DNA of 64,000 nt from Arhodomonas sp051195215 (lineage in GTDB: Bacteria > Pseudomonadota > Gammaproteobacteria > Nitrococcales > Nitrococcaceae): assembly GCF_051195215.1 (NCBI RefSeq), contig NZ_JBNAZM010000025.1, forward strand, positions 4,672 to 68,671, written 5' to 3'. Under the pieces are notes generated by a model. The model was not told the DNA's origin. It saw nothing but the letters and a program-made list of their open reading frames with translations, and ran no database searches. The translations under genes and the position numbers were made by a program. Of the stretch, positions 24,637-33,891 are shown one piece after another (position 1 is the first letter of the stretch; each line of letters starts with the position of its first letter).

Positions 24637-27089
24637 GGTGGTTGTTGCTCGCCGGCCGGCGGGCGCTCTATCGCGAACCCATGCAGTGGATGCTGGCGCT
24701 GGTGGGGATCGCCCTGGGCGTGGCCGTGGTGGTCGCCGTCGATATCGCCAACCGGGCGGCACAGTCTGCGCTGAACAATGCCGTCGAGCGTGTTGCCGGC
24801 GCCGCCACCCATCAGGTCGTGGCCGGCCCCGAGGGAGTTCCCGAGATATTCTACCGTCGCCTGCGCGTGGCGCTCGGCGTGGATCGTGCCCTGCCGGTGG
24901 TCAGTGGCGCGGTGACGGTACGCGGACGGCGTTTCCAGCTCCTCGGGGTGGATCCGTTCGCGGCGCAACCGTTCATGACGCCGCTGGCGACGGATACCGG
25001 TGTCGAGCTGTCCCTGCGGATGCTCACGCACAGTGAGACCGTGGCGGTAAGCCGCGAGACCGCACAGCGGCTCGGTGTCGGCACGGGGGAGGCGTTTGCG
25101 CTGGATGGTGGCGCCGGCTCGGCCCGTGTCCGCGTGGCTGCCGTGTTCACGGACCGGGGCGGTGCGTTCGCGGACGTCCTCGTTGCCGATATCGCCGTCG
25201 CTCAGGCGCTCCTCGGCCGGTTCGGGCGGCTCGACCGCATCGATCTGATTCTGGAGCCGTCGGCCGCCGCGAAGGTGCGTGCCGCGCTCCCGCCCGGGGT
25301 GGAGCTGCTTCCGGCGGGGCGACGCCGCGACGCGCTTGCGGCGATGACCGACGCGTTTCACGTCAACCTGCGCGCGCTCTCGTTGCTGGCGCTGGTGGTC
25401 GGGGTGTTCCTGGTGTTCAACACCATGAGCTTCCTGGTCGTACGTCGGCGCGGCATGCTGGCGAGCCTGCGGGCGCTGGGGGCGACCCGCGGGCAGATCG
25501 TGACCCAGGTGCTCGCCGATGCCGGAATGCTCGCCGTCGGTGGAACACTCGTGGGGCTTCCGGCCGGGATGGTCCTCGGGGCAGGGCTGACCGGTCTGGT
25601 GGCAGCGACGGTGGATCAGCTCTACCTCACGATTCCCGAGGTGCACACGTGGCAGCCGCTGGCGCTGGCGGTGGGTGGGGCATTGGGGCTCGCCGGGCCG
25701 CTCGTGGCGGCCGTGCCGTCGGCGCTGGAGGCTGCCGGCGTGGCCCCGCGCGCCGGCCTGCAACGCACGAGCCTCGAGCAGCGCGCGCTGCGCAGTGCCA
25801 GGCGCATGGCGTTTGCCGGCGGCGCCGCAGTCGTCGGCGGCACAGCGGCGGTGGCGGCCAGCGAAGGGCTGACGGCAGGGTTCGTGGGGTTGTTCGCCCT
25901 GATACTCGGGGCGGCGCTGCTCGCGCCACTGTGGGTACGCATGCTCGCACGCCTCGCCGCCGGTGGACGGCTCGGCTGGCGTCTCGCCGTGCGCGGCGCC
26001 GGCGCGTCGCTCAGCCGCACGGGCATCGCGGTGGCTGCCCTCGCCGTGGCGGTGGCGACGGTTATCGGTGTGGCCACGATGATCAGCAGCTTTCGCGGGA
26101 GCGTGGTGGCGTGGCTCGAAGCGAGTCTTCGCGCCGATTTCTACGTAAGCGCCGATGGTGCGCTGCCAGACGGCGCCGCTGCGACGGTGGCTGCGCTCCC
26201 GGGGGTGGACCATGTCACCCGCAGCCGCCATGTGCGCCTGCCTGTCGAGGACGGGTACCTGGATCTGCGGGCCGTCGCGCTTGCCGAGGAGGACCGCGCT
26301 GCCTACCCCATGGTCACCGGCGGTGATGGGGCATGGCGGGCATTCGCCAGCGCCCGGGCGGTGCTGGTCAGCGAGCCGTTCGCGGCACGGCGGGGGCTCG
26401 GCGTGGGCGAGCGTTTGTCGCTCACCACCCCCGAGGGGCCGGTGAACCTGCGCGTCGCGGGAATATACCGCGACTACGCCAATGTCCGCGGAACCGTGCT
26501 CATGCGCCTGGCCCTATACCGGCGTCTATGGCGTGACACCCGGCTGACCGGCCTGGGGGTTCACCTCGCCGAAGGTGCCGATGCGGCCACGCTGGCGCGC
26601 CGGATACAGGCCCACTGGCCCGCACGTGTCGGGGTCACCGACAATCGCACCGTGTTCCGCCGATCGCTCGCGGTGTTCGACCAGACATTCCGCATTACCG
26701 GTGTGCTGCGATTGCTGGCAGCGGTGGTGGCTTTCGTGGGCGTGCTGGGTGCCCTCATGGCGCTGCAGCTCGAACGCCGCCGGGAAATCGCGGTGCTGCG
26801 CGCCCTCGGGCTGACGCGTGCCGGTGTGGCCGTACAGGTCTTTGGCCAGAGCGGCTTTCTTGGCGCGGCGGCGGGGGTATGGGCGATGCCGCTGGGCATT
26901 GGCCTGGCATGGCTGCTCGTGACCGTAATCAACCGTCGGGCGTTCGGCTGGACGCTGGAATTCGCGCTGCAGCCCGCCGCACTGGCTCAAGGCGTGACGC
27001 TGGCCGTCTCCGCCGCGCTGCTCGCAGCGGCCTGGCCGGCATGGGCGCTCGCCCGCCGGGAACCGGCGGGCGGCCTCCAACGGGAATGA
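24633..27089 (+). CDS. FtsX-family ABC permease with two FtsX domains
   Basis: 818 residues, GTG start overlapping the ATPase stop. One helix near 15-35 (MQWMLALVGIALGVAVVVAV), a large periplasmic domain to about 245, three helices of the first FtsX domain (about 250-400), a second set of helices near 395-495, another periplasmic domain (500-680) and a last FtsX triple-helix block (690-800). This duplicated layout is found in LolC/E-like and YbbP-like permeases. No periplasmic adaptor or lipoprotein carrier gene follows. Substrate unknown; the linked SUOX-fold protein may be part of the system. It ends exactly where the convergent BON lipoprotein gene ends. Confidence 0.85.
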   Translation: MRWLLLAGRRALYREPMQWMLALVGIALGVAVVVAVDIANRAAQSALNNAVERVAGAATHQVVAGPEGVPEIFYRRLRVALGVDRALPVVSGAVTVRGRRFQLLGVDPFAAQPFMTPLATDTGVELSLRMLTHSETVAVSRETAQRLGVGTGEAFALDGGAGSARVRVAAVFTDRGGAFADVLVADIAVAQALLGRFGRLDRIDLILEPSAAAKVRAALPPGVELLPAGRRRDALAAMTDAFHVNLRALSLLALVVGVFLVFNTMSFLVVRRRGMLASLRALGATRGQIVTQVLADAGMLAVGGTLVGLPAGMVLGAGLTGLVAATVDQLYLTIPEVHTWQPLALAVGGALGLAGPLVAAVPSALEAAGVAPRAGLQRTSLEQRALRSARRMAFAGGAAVVGGTAAVAASEGLTAGFVGLFALILGAALLAPLWVRMLARLAAGGRLGWRLAVRGAGASLSRTGIAVAALAVAVATVIGVATMISSFRGSVVAWLEASLRADFYVSADGALPDGAAATVAALPGVDHVTRSRHVRLPVEDGYLDLRAVALAEEDRAAYPMVTGGDGAWRAFASARAVLVSEPFAARRGLGVGERLSLTTPEGPVNLRVAGIYRDYANVRGTVLMRLALYRRLWRDTRLTGLGVHLAEGADAATLARRIQAHWPARVGVTDNRTVFRRSLAVFDQTFRITGVLRLLAAVVAFVGVLGALMALQLERRREIAVLRALGLTRAGVAVQVFGQSGFLGAAAGVWAMPLGIGLAWLLVTVINRRAFGWTLEFALQPAALAQGVTLAVSAALLAAAWPAWALARREPAGGLQRE

Positions 27090-27434
27090 TCACATACCGG
27101 TGCTGACGCCGCCACGGCCCTGTTGCGGGGCGTACAGGCGGTCGTGCACGCGCTCCACGCCCTCCAGCGCAGCGACGGCGCCGACGACACGGTCCTGCTC
27201 GGTGACGTCGAAGACCGTGCCGTGGAGCCAGATGTCGCCGTCGCGGGCGCTCACCCGGATACGGTTCATGGGTAGTGCCGGGAGCTCGTCCAGAGCGGTA
27301 TGGACGCGCTGCTCCATTGCCTGATCCGTCAGGTAGTTGCCACCACCGCCACCGTTCATACCGTTGTTGGCACAGCCGGCCAGCAGGGCGGCAGCGGCAA
27401 GGGCTGCCAGGAACGGGAACAACCGAAGGGTCAT
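27090..27434 (-). CDS. BON-domain lipoprotein
   Basis: 114 residues. Signal peptide with lipobox LLAGC (Cys about 21), then a Gly/Asn linker and one BON domain (about 38-105) with RVHTALDELP, RIRVSARDGDIWLHGTVFD and the closing VERVHDRLY. BON domains bind phospholipid surfaces, and such lipoproteins (OsmY, DolP relatives) usually sit in the outer membrane or periplasm and support envelope integrity. It is a single-BON version, shorter than DolP. Convergent with the FtsX permease with no gap between the stop codons. Confidence 0.8.
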   Translation of the reverse strand: MTLRLFPFLAALAAAALLAGCANNGMNGGGGGNYLTDQAMEQRVHTALDELPALPMNRIRVSARDGDIWLHGTVFDVTEQDRVVGAVAALEGVERVHDRLYAPQQGRGGVSTGM

Positions 27435-27557
27435 ATCGCACCTCCAAGGGTGGCGCTCATACCGGCCACCCTAAGGGAATCATAGGGGCGACAGTTCAGT
27501 TATCAAATTGTCCCATATTGGACTGTTTCGTCAGGATGGGTAGCGACAAGGTATGGA

Positions 27558-28214
27558 TCATTCATTGCGGGCCGTGTGCCCGGCAGAGCGGCTGGCGTCG
27601 ATGCGCTGCTCCAGGTAGGCGCTGACCCCGGACATACCCGAGGCATCGAAGCGTGGTCGCAGGCTCTCCCGGTAGGCGAGCAGCAGACTGACCCCGACGG
27701 CCCGAACGTCATAGACCTGCCAGCGATCGTCCAGGTGGTGGAGATAGAGATCCACGTTGATCGCCGGTCCGCCGTCGGGCTGGAGGGTGGCGCGGATGCT
27801 GGTGCGCCTGTGGTCGTCATCCAGGCGGCGATAGTCAATACGCCCGTTACGGGCGAATTCCGCGATTCGATCGACGTATTCGCTGATGCCTGCGGCGTAG
27901 CTGTGGATCAGGTAGTTCGTGAATGCCCGGGTGAACCGCCGGCGCTCGCTGTCTGTGCCATTGCGCCAATGGGCGCCTGCGACCAAGCGCCCCATGCGCC
28001 TGCTGTCGGTATGCGGCAGCAGGTACCGCTCGATCAGGCCGCGCGCGATGGCCGGATCCCGGCCTATCGCCTCGCGTTGGGCGGCGATCTCGGCGAGCCC
28101 TTCGCGCATGACATCGCGGACCATCGCCACCGGCGATTCCGTGGCCGTGGCGGTGCCCGCGATGGCGAGCAGTACGGCGAGTACGAGGGTACGGATTGGC
28201 GAGGGAAGCATCAT
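27558..28214 (-). CDS. mlaC: MlaC-like periplasmic phospholipid-binding protein
   Basis: 218 residues from the ATG at 28214 (a second ATG follows at once). Signal peptide to about ATAT-ESP. The mature domain matches the MlaC/Ttg2D fold: RGLIERYLLPHTDSRRMGRL, AHWRNGTDSERRRFTRAFTNY, YAAGISEYVDRI and WQVYDVRAVGVSLLLAYRES. MlaC shuttles phospholipids between outer- and inner-membrane Mla complexes. Here it stands alone with no mlaFEDB beside it, so it is either a second copy or a split operon. Downstream lie only about 120 bases before the BON lipoprotein gene. Confidence 0.82.
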   Translation of the reverse strand: MMLPSPIRTLVLAVLLAIAGTATATESPVAMVRDVMREGLAEIAAQREAIGRDPAIARGLIERYLLPHTDSRRMGRLVAGAHWRNGTDSERRRFTRAFTNYLIHSYAAGISEYVDRIAEFARNGRIDYRRLDDDHRRTSIRATLQPDGGPAINVDLYLHHLDDRWQVYDVRAVGVSLLLAYRESLRPRFDASGMSGVSAYLEQRIDASRSAGHTARNE

Positions 28215-28261
28215 GCCGGGATCATGCCACCGCTCGGTCCGGTGGGCCACCCGGCCGTTAC

Positions 28262-28395
28262 GGATCGTCTCAGGGGGCGCGGCATGCGTCAGAGCACCAG
28301 AGCAGTTCGGCGCAAGGCGCGCTTGCACCGGCGTGGCCGCGTCGCTGCATGCGAGCACAACACCGCCACCGGGCCGCTCTGGCGCCTTCTTCGGG
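28262..28395. repeat. decayed copy of the ACTAATC element
   Basis: The left end (GATCGTCTCAGGGG and GCATGCGTCAGAGCACCAG) aligns with the outer end and first arm of the intact element at 31870, and CCACCGGGCCGCTCTGGCGCC matches the closing side of that arm. The right terminal repeat is not recognisable. It fills most of the gap between mlaC and the DUF4382 gene. Confidence 0.5.
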
Positions 28396-28422
28396 GCGAT
28401 TTCCCGGGGGCGATCGGCAATC

Positions 28423-28447
28423 GCGACGCCGGTGTTACCGGCGTCGC
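28423..28447 (-). terminator. hairpin downstream of the DUF4382 lipoprotein
   Basis: GCGACGCCGGT and ACCGGCGTCGC form a perfect 11-bp stem with a 3-base loop, 12 bases past the stop codon. No T-run. Confidence 0.4.
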
Positions 28448-28459
28448 GCGAACGGACGC

Positions 28460-30127
28460 TCAGCCCTCGCTGTCAGGCGGACCGGCGTCGTCCGGCGGAC
28501 CGGCGCCATCGGGTCGCCCGCCGTCTTCCTCGTCATCGTCGGAGTCGTCGTCCGTGTCGTCCGAAGCGGCGTCGTCCTCTTCCTCGTCGATGACCTCATC
28601 GCCGCGGTCGAGTGCGATGGCAACGATTTTGTCCGCCTCGAAGTAGCTGGTGCCGGGCTCGCCGTGGACGATGAGGTGCACCCGTGTCATGTCGGCGAGT
28701 ACGCCCAGGTCCCCGGAATCCACCAGGCCACGGCCGCTGACGACGAGCTTGCCATCGGTGGCGAGACGCACCGCCCGGGATTCGCCGTCCACTGAGAGCT
28801 GCAGCGTGTCGGCCGTGTCCACGGACACCAGCTCGCCCTTCACGGTCGTGGCGTCGTCGCCATTGTCGGTGGCGTCATCGTCATCGGTACCGTCGTCCGC
28901 ATCGCCGTCGGCGTCATCGTCATCGCCGCGGACGATGACGAGGGTGGCACGCAGCGGGCTGGTGTCGACGATGCCTTTGACGGTCATGCCCTTACCAGCG
29001 GTGATGGCATCCCGATCCAGCACGTCGCCGTCTTCGTCCACGATGGGGGTTTCCGGGGCAAGCGTCACCGCACGGCCGTCGCCGCCGCCTTCCAGCGTGA
29101 AGTTGCCCTCGGCATCCACGCTTGCGGTCGCGACACCGCCGCGGGTACCAACCGTGGGCCGGGTTCCCAGCGTGATGCTCAGGGTATCGAGCTCGCGGCG
29201 TCCGTCTTCGGGGTCACGTTCGAGCAGCCCCATGGCCACCAGGCTGTCTCCCGCCACCAGCGTGGTCGCATCGATCGCGGCGCCGGTGGTGTCAAAGACG
29301 GTGGCCTCGTCGTCGAGCGCCACGCGTACGCACGCCGGGGCGGCTGCCTGGGCTGACGGGCAGACGAGCAGGTGCTCGTCGGTGACGCTGCGAAGCTCGC
29401 CGGTGATGCTCAGCAGTGGTGCGTCGTCTTCCTCGCTGTCCGGCGTCGAGGCATCGTCGCCGGGCTCGGTGGGAGACGTCGAGTCGTCCGTGTCAGCGTC
29501 GGAGTCGTCGCCCGCTTCGTCCTCTTCGAACGTCTCGACCATCACCACCGGGCGGAACAGGACGGTGTCCGCTCCTGCCTGAGTCACGAGCAGGGAGTTG
29601 GCCGCGTCCACGTCCAGCTCGAGGTAAAGGGTGCGATCGGCGGTGACCTGGAGGCCGTCCTCGGGAACGAGGTCGACTTTGCCGCTTGGCAGCTCCGCCC
29701 CGACCTGCGTCACGGGATCCGTGTCCGTGTCCACGAGCTCCACGCGGGAGGCGGCGAGCCGGACTTTCTCGTAGTCGGCGACGGGGACCTCCTCGGCGAG
29801 CGAGAACAGCTCCGTGTAGTCACGCAGCTGCAACAGGTCCACCGTGCGCTCGCCCTCGAACAGCGTCACCGGCTCGACATCGGTGGCGTCCTCGTCCGGC
29901 AGCAGCGTGATGCCCGTGACCGTGAGGTTGATCTGCTCATAGGTATCGGTGGGCGCGTCCGTCATGAGCACGGCCACGTTGCCCGTGGTGCTGGCCGTCT
30001 CGGTGGAGCCCCCGTCGGCGCTGTTATCGTTATCGTCGCTGCCACCGCCGCCTCCGCAGGCGGCCAGCGACAGCCCCAGGAGCGCAGCGAGGGCGGCGCG
30101 ACCTGGCTGTGAGCTCGTGCGTGGCAT
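28460..30127 (-). CDS. acidic DUF4382-domain lipoprotein
   Basis: 555 residues from the ATG at 30127 (AGGAGGAT upstream). Signal peptide with lipobox LSLAAC, then a Gly/Asp/Asn linker. Residues of about 45-205 form a DUF4382-like domain (GNVAVLMTDAPTDTYEQINL, RTVDLLQLRDYTELF). After an acidic Asp/Glu/Ser linker there are two or three DUF5666-like small beta repeats (ITGELRSVTDEHLLVC, VKGIVDTSPLRATLV, VKGELVSVDTADTLQLSV), separated by DDDD-rich spacers, and an acidic C-terminal tail with PDGAGPPDDAGPPD. Surface-exposed or periplasmic; function unknown. The acidity suits a salt-adapted cell. Confidence 0.78.
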   Translation of the reverse strand: MPRTSSQPGRAALAALLGLSLAACGGGGGSDDNDNSADGGSTETASTTGNVAVLMTDAPTDTYEQINLTVTGITLLPDEDATDVEPVTLFEGERTVDLLQLRDYTELFSLAEEVPVADYEKVRLAASRVELVDTDTDPVTQVGAELPSGKVDLVPEDGLQVTADRTLYLELDVDAANSLLVTQAGADTVLFRPVVMVETFEEDEAGDDSDADTDDSTSPTEPGDDASTPDSEEDDAPLLSITGELRSVTDEHLLVCPSAQAAAPACVRVALDDEATVFDTTGAAIDATTLVAGDSLVAMGLLERDPEDGRRELDTLSITLGTRPTVGTRGGVATASVDAEGNFTLEGGGDGRAVTLAPETPIVDEDGDVLDRDAITAGKGMTVKGIVDTSPLRATLVIVRGDDDDADGDADDGTDDDDATDNGDDATTVKGELVSVDTADTLQLSVDGESRAVRLATDGKLVVSGRGLVDSGDLGVLADMTRVHLIVHGEPGTSYFEADKIVAIALDRGDEVIDEEEDDAASDDTDDDSDDDEEDGGRPDGAGPPDDAGPPDSEG

Positions 30128-30319
30128 GCGATCCTCCTCTCTATCGTCGTACCGCATGTCGGCCTACGTGCGGGAAATGTCCGTAGCACGCAGCAGACAA
30201 ATGAACGATACATGCTAGGAGTGACGCGATCCGGGGCATAGTCCGCACGATCATGCTTCGCCGGCGTGCCGGAGGTCCGGGGCTCGGTGCATGTCGTTGC
30301 ACGGCGACGGGCGCCGGTC

Positions 30320-30395
30320 GCTAATCTTCAATGGGGTATCGTGACGTGTCATAGCGCCACAGCGGCCGGCGCGGACGATACCTCTGACACCATCG
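30320..30395. repeat. short remnant of the ACTAATC element
   Basis: GCTAATCTTC with GTGACGTGTCATAGCGCCACAG at the left, and CGATACCTCTGACA at the right, match the two ends of the intact elements with the middle lost. It lies in the 350-base gap between the DUF4382 gene and the Bcr-type gene, where I see nothing else. Confidence 0.45.
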
Positions 30396-30477
30396 GTATA
30401 GCGTTACCGGCGCGGGGCGGGGGCCGGTGGGGCAATGCGGCCACCGGCGGTAGCCGCTTCCCCGGGGGAACGATGGC

Positions 30478-31701
30478 TCAGGTCGAACGTACGCAGGCGG
30501 GCTCGGCGACCGTTTGCGCCTGCGGCAGATACCGGCTCGCGGTGAAGCTCACCGCCGCACAGCCGGACATGATCACGGCCATGTCCACCGCCGGCGAGAT
30601 ATTCACCACGCCTACTAGCGCGCCGGCGAGGGCGCCAATGCCGAACTGGAAGAAGCCGAACAGTGCGGAGGCGCCACCGGCGTTGTCGGGATAGCCGTCC
30701 AGGAGTCCGGTCACGGTGTTCGCGCCCACCAGGCCGACGTTGCCCACGGCGAAGAACAGCGGCACCGCCAGCCCGGCCAGTCCGCCGAATCCGGTGGTCG
30801 TGGTGACGGCGAGCACCAGGCTGCCGAGCAGCGTCACCGTTGCGCCGATGCGTAGCAGCCGGCGATAGCCGAAACGTTCCACGAGCTGTCCATTGACCAC
30901 GTTGGCGGTAACGAGTCCCATGACATTGAGGGCGAAGTACCCGCCGAAGGCCTCGGGGCTGACGCCGTAGACCTGGATGTAGATGAACGAGCTGCTGCTC
31001 ACGTAGGCGAAAAGGGCGCCGAAAGCCATGCCGCCGGCGGTCAGGAAGGCGAGCGCCTCGCGGTCGCGCAGCAAGGTTGCGTAGGCGGTGAAAAGCGGCC
31101 CCAGGCGTTGCCCGGAACGCCGCTGGGCGGGGTTGGTCTCCCCGAGTGCGAAGCCGACGACCGCCAGGCACAGCACGGAGAAGCCGGCGAGCGCGGCGAA
31201 GATCCCGCGCCAGCCCAGGGTCGCCACGATCTGACCGCCGAGCAGTGGCGCCACCAGCGGGGCGACGGCCATCACGAGAATGACGAACGAGAGCATGCGC
31301 GCCGCCCGGCTGCCGTGGTAGACGTCGCGGATGACCGCACGGGCGACGACCGGCCCCGCCGCCGCTCCCAGCCCCTGGAGGAAACGGCCGCCAAGCAGCA
31401 CGGGCAATGTGGGCGCGATCACGCACATGATGCTGGAGACGAGGTAGAGGAGGATGCTCACCACCAGCACGGGCCGGCGGCCGTAGCGGTCGGAAAACGG
31501 TCCATAGACCAGTTGTCCGGCCGCCAGCCCGATGAAGAACAGGCTCAGGCTCTGTTGTGCCGCCGCGGAGGATACACCGAGCTCGTCGGCCATCGCCGGC
31601 AGGCCGGGGAGGTACAGATCAATGGACATGGGGCCGAAGGCGGTGAGCATGCCGAGTATGGCGATCAAGCCCGCGCCGCCGGCCAATCCGTTGCGCGTCA
31701 T
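30478..31701 (-). CDS. Bcr/CflA-type multidrug MFS exporter
   Basis: 407 residues with 12 helices. The family start MLTAFGPMSIDLYLPGLPAM and the motif-A loop GPFSDRYGRRPVLV (between helices 2 and 3) are clear. The antiporter motif region GLGAAAGPVVARAVIRD follows. Members export bicyclomycin, chloramphenicol or sulfonamides by proton antiport; the real substrate is unknown. The start at 31701 has GAGGAA at the right distance; the frame is open 16 codons further upstream. A candidate promoter lies at 31805-31832. Confidence 0.85.
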   Translation of the reverse strand: MTRNGLAGGAGLIAILGMLTAFGPMSIDLYLPGLPAMADELGVSSAAAQQSLSLFFIGLAAGQLVYGPFSDRYGRRPVLVVSILLYLVSSIMCVIAPTLPVLLGGRFLQGLGAAAGPVVARAVIRDVYHGSRAARMLSFVILVMAVAPLVAPLLGGQIVATLGWRGIFAALAGFSVLCLAVVGFALGETNPAQRRSGQRLGPLFTAYATLLRDREALAFLTAGGMAFGALFAYVSSSSFIYIQVYGVSPEAFGGYFALNVMGLVTANVVNGQLVERFGYRRLLRIGATVTLLGSLVLAVTTTTGFGGLAGLAVPLFFAVGNVGLVGANTVTGLLDGYPDNAGGASALFGFFQFGIGALAGALVGVVNISPAVDMAVIMSGCAAVSFTASRYLPQAQTVAEPACVRST

Positions 31702-31804
31702 GGGCGGTTCCTCGATATGGGCTGTCGGCCGTGGCGGCGTGGTCGACACACGGCCGGATAGGCAACGATATTGGGATTGCGGACGGTGGCCGCAAGATGA
31801 TTGT

Positions 31805-31832
31805 AGTATAAATTGTTAGCGATTGACCGCAA
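31805..31832 (-). promoter_or_regulatory. candidate promoter of the Bcr-type exporter
   Basis: On the minus strand TTGCGG, a 16-base spacer and TATACT, within a short AT-rich patch that stands out in this GC-rich DNA. It would give a leader of about 100 bases. Confidence 0.45.
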
Positions 31833-31869
31833 ATCGCCGCACATCACAAGTCATTGTCCCCGGGGGCAT

Positions 31870-32135
31870 ACTAATCTTCTCAGAGGTATTGTCATGTGTC
31901 AGAGCGCCAGAGCGGTTCGGGGGCAAGGCGCGCTCGCGTCGGCGTGGCCGGGTCACGTCAAGCGAGCGCAACGCCGCCACCGGGCCGCTGTGGCGCTCCC
32001 TTCGGGCCGGACTGTGCGCCGATGGGGTCTGCGTTGCTCGCCGCTCATGTAGCCCGGCTACACCACGCGCCTCGCGCCTTGCCCCATCGGCGCACAGACC
32101 GGCTGACGCATGACAATACCTCTGAGAAGATTAGT
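31870..32135 (-). mobile_element. intact ACTAATC element, subfamily 1 (266 bp, MITE-like)
   Basis: Terminal inverted repeats of 33 bp (31870-31902 and 32103-32135), starting ACTAATCTTCTCAGAGG, differ at only one position. Inside are two arms: AGCGCCAGAGCGG (31903) pairs with CCGCTGTGGCGCT (31985-31997), and a 22-bp stem at 32006-32027 pairs with 32082-32103 with one mismatch. No coding capacity. It is an inverted near-copy of 45154-45419. It lies between the divergent Bcr-type and sirtuin genes, in the middle of a 505-base non-coding gap. Confidence 0.85.
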
Positions 32136-32206
32136 TATGTGCTTTCGATGGGGCGGATTGGTATCGCCACGGTGATGGGTTTGCGGCAGGCGTGGGAGGG
32201 GATCGC

Positions 32207-33103
32207 ATGGCGGATGCAGCGCAGGCCGTGGTGGGGCGCCCGACGCGCCCGGGGGAACTGCCACCGCTCGCCCGCGAGGGGACGGTCGCCGCGCTCGCGG
32301 CCCTGTTGGCCGGGCGGCGCACGCTGGTGCTCAGTGGCGCCGGGTGCAGCACGGATTCGGGCATTCCGGATTACCGGGACGCCGGCGGGCAGTGGAAACG
32401 CCGCCGGCCAATGCAGCTCCAGGAGTTCGTCTCCAGCGATCATGGCCGCCGGCGTTACTGGGCTCGGAGTCTGGTGGGGTGGCGGCGCGTGGCGGCAGCC
32501 CGACCCGGCAGAGCACACCGTGTCCTGGCGCACCTGGAAGCTGCCGGACTGCTCGGCGGCGTCGTGACGCAGAATGTCGACGGTCTGCATCAGCGTGCCG
32601 GCAGCGATGCGGTCATCGATCTTCACGGCCGCCTGGATGCCGTGGAGTGCCTGCACTGCCAGGCGGTCATCGACCGTGCGCGGTTTCAGCTCGCGCTGGA
32701 GGCGGCGAACCCGGGCTGGGCGGATCTCGTGGCGAGCGAGGCGCCCGACGGCGACGCCGACCTGGCCGGCGTCGACTACGCGCACTTCCAGGTGCCCGGT
32801 TGCGGGCGTTGCGGCGGTGTGCTCAAGCCGGCGGTCGTTTTTTTCGGGGAGTGCGTGCCACAGGCACGCGTGGCGGCGGTGACGCGTGCGCTGCACCGGG
32901 CCGATGTGCTCCTGGTTGTGGGGTCGTCGCTCATGGTCTGGTCCGGCTACCGGTTCGTACGCGCCGCCGTGGCGGCGGGAACGCCGGTGGTCTGCGTCGG
33001 TCTGGGGCGTACCCGCGGCGAGCGCGAGCTCGCTTTCCGCGTCACCGGCTCCTGTGGCGAGGTACTCGCGGAACTGGCGCAACGCCTGCAGGTGGCGCCT
33101 TGA
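32207..33103 (+). CDS. Sir2-family NAD-dependent deacylase, SIRT4-like class II
   Basis: 298 residues from the ATG at 32207 (GGGAGGGG upstream). NAD-binding blocks GAGCSTDSGIPDYRD and VVTQNVDGLHQRAG, and the catalytic His in DLHGRLD. Zinc ligands are in CLHC and CGRC, followed by LKPAVVFFGECVP and VGSSLMVWSGYRF. The spelling GAGxSTxSGIPDYR is that of class II (SIRT4-like) sirtuins, which act as deacylases or lipoamidases and, in some cases, ADP-ribosyl transferases. Substrate unknown. It is a single gene, with only 4 bases to the convergent DUF924 gene. Confidence 0.9.
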   Translation: MADAAQAVVGRPTRPGELPPLAREGTVAALAALLAGRRTLVLSGAGCSTDSGIPDYRDAGGQWKRRRPMQLQEFVSSDHGRRRYWARSLVGWRRVAAARPGRAHRVLAHLEAAGLLGGVVTQNVDGLHQRAGSDAVIDLHGRLDAVECLHCQAVIDRARFQLALEAANPGWADLVASEAPDGDADLAGVDYAHFQVPGCGRCGGVLKPAVVFFGECVPQARVAAVTRALHRADVLLVVGSSLMVWSGYRFVRAAVAAGTPVVCVGLGRTRGERELAFRVTGSCGEVLAELAQRLQVAP

Positions 33104-33107
33104 ATCC

Positions 33108-33722
33108 CTACGGGAACGACGAGCCCGGCGTCTCCAGGAAGGCGAGCTCCGCCGGCGTGGAATCGCGGCCGAGAATACGGTTGCGGTGCGGGAATCGATC
33201 GAAGCGCAGAATGATCTCGCGGTGCTGCTGCGCGGCATCCACCGACGGCTGGAACGCATCGCGCTCGCCGGGCTCGACGGCCTCGGCCAGCGCCTGGAAT
33301 CGCTGCACCGCTTCGTCCTGCACCGGCAGGGCCTCGGTGTGCATCATGGGCATGTAGAAGAAAATGCGCTCCACCGGGCGCAGCTCCCGGTCCTGACCGC
33401 GGGTTTGCCCCTCGAGGCTGTGCGCGAGCGCCATGCGATCGTTGGCGTAGGCGTCCGGTGTGCCGCGGTAGATATTGCGCGAGAACTGATCCAGCAGGAT
33501 GATCAGCGCCAGCCGGCCGCGCGGGGTCTCGCTCCAGCGCTCGAGCTCGCCGCGCGCGGCGCTGACGAGCAGCTGCCCGAAGCGTGCCTCGATATCGGCG
33601 TCCACGGTGTCATCCGCGCTGAACCACAGACGCTGACGTTCACGCGCGACGTCGCCGTCGCCCTGACTCGGCGCGTGCTCGCCGAACCAGTAGGTGAGGA
33701 TATCCTCGCTCTTGTCGGCCAT
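33108..33722 (-). CDS. DUF924 family protein
   Basis: 204 residues, cytoplasmic and helical (TPR-like fold in known structures of the family). Typical segments: DILTYWFGE at the start, RQRLWFSADDTVDADI, LALIILLDQFSRNIYRGTPDAYAND in the centre and ERIFFYMPMMHTE. Complete at the usual length. Function unknown. The ATG at 33722 has GGGGGA upstream; it diverges from the VanZ-like gene. Confidence 0.85.
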   Translation of the reverse strand: MADKSEDILTYWFGEHAPSQGDGDVARERQRLWFSADDTVDADIEARFGQLLVSAARGELERWSETPRGRLALIILLDQFSRNIYRGTPDAYANDRMALAHSLEGQTRGQDRELRPVERIFFYMPMMHTEALPVQDEAVQRFQALAEAVEPGERDAFQPSVDAAQQHREIILRFDRFPHRNRILGRDSTPAELAFLETPGSSFP

Positions 33723-33891
33723 GCCGTCCCCCGGCTGCGTTTGACGATTCCGCATTGTGCTACGGCACAGGGGGTGGGACCAGTCCTGGTTTCGCCACTG
33801 AATCAACGCGGGCGTACAGTGCCGCCTCAGTGGGTGCCCGGATCGCCATGGCGCCCTGACACACGACAATGGCTGTGAGAGGTGATCGCGA

